Source of the DNA: CAG-452 sp045531335
GTDB taxonomy: Bacteria; Bacillota; Clostridia; TANB77; CAG-508
Assembly: GCA_045531335.1 (NCBI GenBank)
Contig: JAZSDU010000039.1
Coordinates: 1-19,614 of the forward strand
Direction of reading: 5' to 3'
DNA length: 19,614 nt
The position numbers were made by a program, and so were the translations under genes. Every line of letters begins with the position of its first letter. Positions within the stretch are counted from its first letter, which is position 1. The notes below the pieces were generated by a model that ran no database searches, was not told the origin of the DNA, and saw only the letters and a program-made list of their open reading frames with translations. This document shows positions 14,897 through 19,614 of this stretch, in pieces.

Positions 14897-16556
14897 TTTC
14901 TTCTACCTGCTTTCTTTGGTATATACAGAAATAATCATCCTCATAAAGCAAATTATATTTTTCATCGTTCTGTTTTATAAATGTCCTTAATCTTGCATTT
15001 TTATACATTATCATATGAGTAATTTGGTATTTATCTAATGTCTCCTCCACCTTATCATTATTTACACCTGATAAGTTTAAATAATCACTAAATATATCTT
15101 TTCCTTCATTAAATTCAGGTGCATATAAATCTGCCCTAGAATCTATAAATACTGGTATATCTCTAAACAATAAGTAACTTCCATAATTATATTCATTGTA
15201 TAATCTTATATTATTAACATCTAAATTATCTAAAATATATTGTGCTGCTTCTACAGGATAAGAACTTTTATCAACAAACTCATTTCCTATTTTGGGTTTA
15301 TAATTTGTTATACTTATAATAAGAACTATACATATAGTAGTAATCATACCAACTACTTTAGTCATTCTATTTTCTATTTTTTTACATCCTTCTGGATCAT
15401 ACTTGTTGAACATTGAACAAATTAATCTATTTAGTATAAACGAACCAACTACTACGACCATAGATACTTGTCTTCTAGAATAGAATGACAATAATATTAA
15501 TCCTCCAAGCATGAACAAATCGCTTAATCTAATTTTAGTATCTGTGAACATTAAAATTGTTACAAATAATATCAATACGCACATATAGTTTAAATTGTTT
15601 ACTAATGTTAAAGGCAAATGTTCACTTATATTTTGTGTAGTATTTCCTTGCATTGTTTTTAGTAAATATGTGTATGGAGTTGTTCCAAGTGGTGTTAGTA
15701 AACCTGTAAATATACATATTAGCATAATAACTATTAGAATTTTTACAGCATGATTACCAGCTATTTTTATTTTGTATGGATTTTTATTTGATTTCTCGAA
15801 TCTTGATATTAAAACTTTATTTCTCTCTTCTAGTTTTAATATTGAATCTTTTAATTTATCTATTTCTTCTTGATTATCTGTTTTCTTTAGTTTTTTGTGC
15901 AAACTGTTTATTTTGCTTGTATTAACTATAATTCCAGAATTTGATAGTATGTATATCATATATTCACCTATATATGGTAAATATAATATAAAATAAAATG
16001 GGAATACTGCTAAATGTACATTCGCTATAATTATTGGTATTAATACAAGTCCAATCGCATATCTTTTTTTCTTTGTTTCTAAGAATTGTTCTATAAAATA
16101 AATTGTAAGAACAAATAAAATAAATGTAACTAATTGAGCTCTAGCAGCTATGAAATTTCTTAATAAATACATAGCACCTATAGTAATTATAAATGATGTT
16201 AATTTATTTTTTGTTAATTTTACATTTGTAACATATAATAATATACCTAATACCATAGATAATATCACTGTAGACATATATATTCCAACTTGTCCACCTA
16301 TACTATATATTAAATAAATACCTACATCATATAGCCAATGAGGATATGTGTATTTTAAATCATGAAACGAAAATGGATCTTCCATGTCAATACCATTTTC
16401 TAAAATATGTTCTCCTATTTCTATTGTATAAAAAGTATCATTTTGAAGTGTTACTGGTGATATTGAAAAACAAAATATAGCAATTAGTATAATAGCTAAT
16501 ATGTTAAATCTAATATCATTTTTATTAATTTCTTTTACCTCTTTTTTCTCGTTCAT
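14892..16556 (-). CDS. Polytopic membrane protein of unknown function (GT-C-like architecture)
   Basis: The 554-residue product has about 11-12 hydrophobic helices. The first is at residues 18-35, and a loop after it contains NDTFYTIEIGEHILENG. That resembles the acidic first outer loop of GT-C glycosyltransferases, but I cannot show homology. Residues about 215-262 are a charged coiled-coil-like insert in the cytosol. The C-terminal ~120 residues after the last helix are soluble, with ARG/ASP-containing RLYNEYNYGSYLLFRDIPVFIDSRADLY. It may act on a lipid-linked sugar or an envelope polymer. The ATG has AGAGGT about 6 nt upstream. It is the first gene of the operon leading into lspA and overlaps the proposed lspA start by a few bases. 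Confidence 0.8.
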   Translation of the reverse strand: MNEKKEVKEINKNDIRFNILAIILIAIFCFSISPVTLQNDTFYTIEIGEHILENGIDMEDPFSFHDLKYTYPHWLYDVGIYLIYSIGGQVGIYMSTVILSMVLGILLYVTNVKLTKNKLTSFIITIGAMYLLRNFIAARAQLVTFILFVLTIYFIEQFLETKKKRYAIGLVLIPIIIANVHLAVFPFYFILYLPYIGEYMIYILSNSGIIVNTSKINSLHKKLKKTDNQEEIDKLKDSILKLEERNKVLISRFEKSNKNPYKIKIAGNHAVKILIVIMLICIFTGLLTPLGTTPYTYLLKTMQGNTTQNISEHLPLTLVNNLNYMCVLILFVTILMFTDTKIRLSDLFMLGGLILLSFYSRRQVSMVVVVGSFILNRLICSMFNKYDPEGCKKIENRMTKVVGMITTICIVLIISITNYKPKIGNEFVDKSSYPVEAAQYILDNLDVNNIRLYNEYNYGSYLLFRDIPVFIDSRADLYAPEFNEGKDIFSDYLNLSGVNNDKVEETLDKYQITHMIMYKNARLRTFIKQNDEKYNLLYEDDYFCIYQRKQVEEN

Positions 16557-16596
16557 TTTTTACCTCTTATTTATAAATTGTTGTTTGTATTTTCGT

Positions 16597-16623
16597 GAAT
16601 TTCAGGACAGTCCCTTGAAATTC
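16597..16623 (-). promoter_or_regulatory. Leader hairpin of the membrane protein-lspA operon
   Basis: GAATTTCA (16597-16604) and TGAAATTC (16616-16623) form an 8-bp stem around a GGGACTGTCC-type core. It lies between the promoter and the ribosome binding site. No T-run follows, so it is not a simple attenuator. Confidence 0.5.
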
Positions 16624-16645
16624 CCTCTTACAAATTACAATTTAT

Positions 16646-16674
16646 ATATTATCATATAAATTTTTTTGTTACAA
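16646..16674 (-). promoter_or_regulatory. Sigma-A promoter of the membrane protein-lspA-rluD-rluB operon
   Basis: In the minus sense TTGTAA (16674-16669) and TAATAT (16651-16646) are separated by 17 bp, about 90 bp before the ATG. The leader contains the hairpin at 16597-16623 and one copy of the 21-bp repeat. Confidence 0.7.
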
Positions 16675-16698
16675 CCATTTTATTTATTATTATTTTTT

Positions 16699-16706
16699 GG
16701 TATAAT
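16699..16706 (+). promoter_or_regulatory. Extended -10 promoter of the endonuclease-like gene
   Basis: TGGTATAAT has a perfect TATAAT (16701-16706) with the TGn extension, 30 bp before the ATG. No good -35 box is at the right distance, which is usual for extended -10 promoters. Confidence 0.6.
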
Positions 16707-16735
16707 TGTTTTAAAATGATGGGTTGGTGTAATTT

Positions 16736-17470
16736 ATGATATTAAAATGTATCACTTTTAATATGTGTCATGGTCAAGGATTGGATGAAAAAATTGACGT
16801 AAGAAGACAAGCAATGCTGTTAAGAAAATATAAACCTGATATAATTTTCTTACAAGAAATTGATATGTATACAAAAAGAGCATATAATAAAAATCAATTA
16901 TACAATTTTAGTAAGTATACTGGTCTTAATTATAGAGCTATGGGAACAAATATTAAATATAAAAATGGTTTTTATGGTGATGGTATAATTTCTAAGTTTC
17001 CTATAGAATATTCTGCAAATTATTTATCACCTTTAACCAATACTTCTCACGAGCAGAGGGGAATTTTGTGTAATAAAATTTCATTTGGAAATACTAAAAT
17101 TAACGTTTTTTCTGTTCATATGTCAACATTTGAAGACGAAAGAATTTTAACATCAAAAGAATTACTTAGAATTATATCTAAAATAAATAAGAATGAACAT
17201 ATTATAATAGGTGGAGATTTTAATGTAGGTATTAAAAAAGTTGGCTCTCACAAATATTTGCATGAACCAAAATCTCAATATGAAGAATATGAAATATTAA
17301 AACAAAAATTAAAATCTATTGAAAATACTGAAAATACATGGTTCTCTCCGGATGGAAATGGATGTATTGATTCGTTTTTCTATTCAAATAACTTACAATT
17401 AATAAAATACGAAACAATAAAAAGTGATGTGTCAGATCATTATCCAATTTATGCTGAATTCTTAATCTAA
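16736..17470 (+). CDS. Endonuclease/exonuclease/phosphatase family protein
   Basis: The 244-residue product has the motifs of the metal-dependent EEP fold (DNase I, exonuclease III, inositol phosphatases). ITFNMCHG near residue 6 carries the metal-side Asn. IIFLQEID near 36 carries the catalytic Glu. Then come VFSVHMS near 124, GGDFNV near 160, and SDVSDHYPIYAEF at the end, with the catalytic Asp-His. There is no signal peptide, so it is probably cytosolic. The substrate cannot be told; DNA, a phospholipid head group and a nucleotide are all possible. The ribosome binding site (GGTTGGTG) is weak. It is alone on the plus strand, divergent from the membrane-protein operon and converging with ssb. 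Confidence 0.88.
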   Translation: MILKCITFNMCHGQGLDEKIDVRRQAMLLRKYKPDIIFLQEIDMYTKRAYNKNQLYNFSKYTGLNYRAMGTNIKYKNGFYGDGIISKFPIEYSANYLSPLTNTSHEQRGILCNKISFGNTKINVFSVHMSTFEDERILTSKELLRIISKINKNEHIIIGGDFNVGIKKVGSHKYLHEPKSQYEEYEILKQKLKSIENTENTWFSPDGNGCIDSFFYSNNLQLIKYETIKSDVSDHYPIYAEFLI

Positions 17471-17473
17471 AAA

Positions 17474-17497
17474 GCAGAAGCCTTATATGGCTTCTGC
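17474..17497 (-). terminator. Terminator overlapping the 3' end of ssb
   Basis: GCAGAAGCC and GGCTTCTGC form a 9-bp stem with a 6-nt loop, followed on the minus strand by TTTTT. The 5' arm lies in the last ssb codons (Glu-Ala-Glu-Ala), so coding and terminator sequence are shared. The same stem is 3 bp past the endonuclease-like gene's stop but has no good T-run on that side. Confidence 0.8.
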
Positions 17498-18163
17498 TTC
17501 ATCACTTTCTTCTTCATTTTCTTTTTTATCTATTACCTCTAAGCTACCTATAGATACTTCATAAGCAACTCTTTGTTCAACTCTACCATCTTCGAACTTT
17601 TTCTCATAAGTTCTACTTTGCACCCTACCTACTATTTTTACTTCTGTTCCAACTTCCATATTTTCACAAAATCTTGCATTTCTTCCCCATGCTATACATG
17701 GTATGTAATCTGATTTGTTATATGCTCTATTTACAGCAAGTAAAATATCTGCAATTTCTCTTCCAAATGGAGTTTGTCTATATATTGGTTTTTTACATAT
17801 ATAACCATTTAAAACAACTTCATTAGATACTTTTTCTTTTTTATCTTCCTCTTGTTCTTCATTATATTCCATTATATCTTTTGCAAATACTGTAAGAACT
17901 AATCTATTTCTTTCATTTTCATAGCTATTATATGATCTAAATTGTCCTTCAATAACCACTTTTCTTCCTAAGCTTAAATCAAAATTTGCAATTAATCTTT
18001 CTGATATAGTAATCGGAATAATATCTTCATTTCCACTTAAACGTGGAACTTCAAGATTGAATAAATAAAAACTTTCTCCATAAATTTCGTGACTAAATGT
18101 TTTATCACTAACAATATTACCTATTAAAGCTAGATAATTATTTTCTGTGTAATTTGTAATCAA
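17483..18163 (-). CDS. ssb: Single-stranded DNA-binding protein with two OB folds
   Basis: The 226-residue product has two OB-fold domains. The first is about residues 8-95 (LALIGNIVSDKTFSHEIYGESFYLFNLEV...KVVIEGQFRSY). The second is about 112-212 (NEVVLNGYICKKPIYRQTPFGREIADILLAVNR...IPCIAWGRNARF...VGTEVKIVGRVQSR). The second is the more typical SSB domain. The C-terminus is short and acidic (KKENEEESDEAEAI) but lacks the usual DDDIPF tip. It is likely a specialised or divergent SSB of Clostridia and not necessarily the main replication SSB. The start is TTG, with GGAGG 10 nt upstream. A strong promoter of its own lies about 85 bp upstream. Confidence 0.82.
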   Translation of the reverse strand: MITNYTENNYLALIGNIVSDKTFSHEIYGESFYLFNLEVPRLSGNEDIIPITISERLIANFDLSLGRKVVIEGQFRSYNSYENERNRLVLTVFAKDIMEYNEEQEEDKKEKVSNEVVLNGYICKKPIYRQTPFGREIADILLAVNRAYNKSDYIPCIAWGRNARFCENMEVGTEVKIVGRVQSRTYEKKFEDGRVEQRVAYEVSIGSLEVIDKKENEEESDEAEAI

Positions 18164-18249
18164 TTTAACTTCCTCCTTATACTTTTCTATAGTATTTTAT
18201 TCATTACCTTAGTGTTTTAGAATAGTAATTTTTTCCTTTCAATAATAAT

Positions 18250-18278
18250 ATTATACTACTTTTTCGGAGGTTTGTCTA
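18250..18278 (-). promoter_or_regulatory. Sigma-A promoter of ssb
   Basis: In the minus sense TAGACA (18278-18273) and TATAAT (18255-18250) are separated by 17 bp. Confidence 0.85.
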
Positions 18279-18297
18279 CATAAAACGGTAAAATAAT

Positions 18298-18774
18298 CTA
18301 TTTTTTTATTGCTAGTACTTTATATTTAGCTACTCCCCCTGGGGTTTGAGCTTCTATAACTTGGTTCTTTTTTGCTCCAAGTAATGCGCTTCCTATTGGA
18401 GATTCATTAGATATTTTATTTTGTGATAAATCTACTTCTGTTGATCCTACTATTGTGTACTCTAATTCTTCATCATATTCCATATCTAAAACTTTAACTT
18501 TATTTCCAACTTGAACAGTTTTTGTGTCTATTTCAGATTCATCTATTATTCTAGCATATCTTAGTTTATTTTCTAGTTCTGCAATTTTTATTTCATTTGA
18601 AGCTTGAGCATTTTTTGCTTCATCATATTCAGAATTTTCTGATAAGTCTCCAAAACCTAATGCAACTTTTATTCTTTCTGCTATTTCTGTTCTTTTTTCT
18701 GTTTTTAGATATTCTAATTCTTTTTCTAAATTATCATATCCTTCTTGTGTTACCAATACTTCTTTCTCTTCCAT
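18298..18774 (-). CDS. greA: Transcript cleavage factor GreA
   Basis: GreA enters the RNA polymerase secondary channel and stimulates cleavage of backtracked RNA. The 158-residue product is of normal length. The N-terminal coiled coil covers residues 1-75 and has LTXEGY-type TQEGYDNLEKELEYLKTEKR and the acidic tip GDLSENSEYDEAK, with the Asp-Glu pair that positions the catalytic metal. The C-terminal domain has the usual SPIGSALLGAKKNQVIEAQTPGG. AAAGGAG lies just before the ATG, and a good promoter is upstream. Confidence 0.97.
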   Translation of the reverse strand: MEEKEVLVTQEGYDNLEKELEYLKTEKRTEIAERIKVALGFGDLSENSEYDEAKNAQASNEIKIAELENKLRYARIIDESEIDTKTVQVGNKVKVLDMEYDEELEYTIVGSTEVDLSQNKISNESPIGSALLGAKKNQVIEAQTPGGVAKYKVLAIKK

Positions 18775-18810
18775 TTGGCATTTCTCCTTTAAATATTATT
18801 TAGTTCATTT

Positions 18811-18839
18811 ATATTACTCCACTATTGTACTTTTGTCAA
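18811..18839 (-). promoter_or_regulatory. Sigma-A promoter of greA
   Basis: In the minus sense TTGACA (18839-18834) and TAATAT (18816-18811) are separated by 17 bp. It begins 10 bp after the stop of the upstream gene. Confidence 0.88.
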
Positions 18840-18848
18840 TAGATTTGA

Positions 18849-19614
18849 TTAATTTATTTCCTTTTCCATTATAGGTCCATTTTTACCTATAATCTTTTTT
18901 ATTTTTATTTTATCTTTTCTAATTTTTTTATCAATATCTATATATTTTTTTCCAAATATTAAACTTTCGTATACTATTTCATTTTGAAATCCATTTAACC
19001 TATACTTTTCTGGAATTTTTATTTTATAAAAATTAATATTTATCCCACTAAATCTTTTACTATTTAAATCTATATTATCACTTACATTTATTATAATAGA
19101 ATTATCAAACACTCTATACTTATTTATGAGTTCTGATGGAAAATCTATATTTAATATGATTTCAGAGTTCATAAGACTTTTTTTCTTATTGTTTGATATA
19201 TTTAACATTATTCCAAATTCATCATATAAATATTTCTCTATTTTTTGGCATTTTTCAAGATGATTAGTTACGATATTTAGCCTTTTTATATTTTTTGCAA
19301 TATGAATTATTATTTCTTTATTTAAATCTGTAAAATCATTAATTAGTAACGAAATCTCTCCGAAATTCCATCTTCTTATTTTTAATTTTAAATATATATT
19401 TAATTATTTCATATGATAAGCATTTGTATAAATACCTTCCATCCAATATATTTATATTTTCACTATATAAATAATTTTTTAATAATTGATTGTTTTGCAA
19501 ATGTTCTGATAATGCAATAGTATTTGATCCTTCTTTTTCTAACAAGCTATTTATTTTTAATGATAATCTTTTCGTACTTTGTTTAGAAATCTTACTACTT
19601 TTAAATATAGGTAA
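18849..19614 (-). CDS. Unknown protein with a Rossmann-like part, cut by the right edge and read through a +1 frameshift at CGG
   Basis: The gene is open from the window edge (LPIFKSSKISKQ...) for 84 codons up to ...KNKKMEF, where it meets CGG AGA (19362-19360); unshifted reading stops 8 codons later. Omitting the C gives MEF-GEISLLINDFTDLNKEIIIHIAKNIKRLNIVTNHLEK and an open frame down to 18849, 170 residues more. The two parts abut exactly, with no overlap or gap. The second part alternates hydrophobic strands and helices (LNIVTNHLEK, SEIILNIDFP, NSIIINVSD) like a nucleotide-binding Rossmann fold, though I see no clear glycine-rich loop. I do not recognise the family. It lies directly before greA. 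Confidence 0.7.
19359..19365 (-). other. +1 recoding site CGGA in the right-edge gene
   Basis: In the minus sense the bases are TTT CGG AGA incoming and TTT (C) GGA GAG outgoing. The extra base is the C at 19362. Confidence 0.72.

Noticed and set aside
12980..19365. Systematic sequencing error as the full explanation of the three frameshifts
   Set aside because: Not excluded. However, none of the three sites is a homopolymer, the many other GGA codons in the window are undisturbed, and the error would have to be the same inserted C each time. Kept as the main alternative to test with independent reads.
1..19614. TGA reassigned to tryptophan, CRISPR array, tRNA or rRNA genes
   Set aside because: Tryptophans in conserved positions are TGG and standard stops end proteins at normal lengths. 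I saw no regularly spaced repeats and no tRNA or rRNA sequence.

Overview
The window is very AT-rich DNA from a Gram-positive bacterium, most likely an uncultured Clostridia-type (gut Firmicutes) member. The grounds are the strong AGGAGG ribosome binding sites, sigma-A promoters with 17-bp spacers, an rpsL-rpsG-fusA-tuf cluster, a SpoVB/MurJ-type flippase, a two-OB-fold SSB and AGA-dominated arginine codons. The species cannot be named from the sequence. TGA behaves as a stop codon.

Layout. Positions 1-5382 carry, on the minus strand, the str cluster in the order rpsL, rpsG, fusA, tuf, with the start of another gene at the left edge. The gaps are unusually wide (about 200-360 bp) and hold two different duplicated ~100-bp elements plus short GC-rich palindromes. 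A divergent unknown gene (5516-5962) and an HU gene follow. A flippase gene (minus) and a VirD4/TraG-like coupling ATPase gene (plus) diverge from a region with a long hairpin. The ATPase converges with a replication-relaxation-like gene, which follows an S1-domain gene. Next, on the minus strand from one promoter, come a polytopic membrane protein, lspA, an RluD-type and an RsuA/RluB-type pseudouridine synthase. A plus-strand endonuclease/exonuclease/phosphatase gene, then ssb, greA and a gene running off the right edge complete the window.

Main observation. Three genes (the RluD type, the RsuA/RluB type and the right-edge gene) are each broken by one extra base, and all three have the same break: an extra C before a GGA glycine codon, giving an in-frame CGG followed by A (CGGARA). 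Skipping the C, or reading CGGA as a four-base Gly codon, restores the full reading frame; in the two synthases it also restores a conserved glycine. By eye I find no other in-frame CGG in the recognised genes except codon 15 of the unknown gene at 5516, where a +1 shift would instead end translation early. This suggests that CGG is an unassigned or hungry codon and a general +1 recoding site in this organism, not that the genes are dead. A systematic sequencing error is the main alternative.

Secondary observations: two genes (the flippase and lspA) appear to start at ATT; a strong RNA hairpin covers the ribosome binding site of the left-edge gene; a structured repeat precedes both tuf and rpsG; and a 101-nt imperfect hairpin lies upstream of the flippase.
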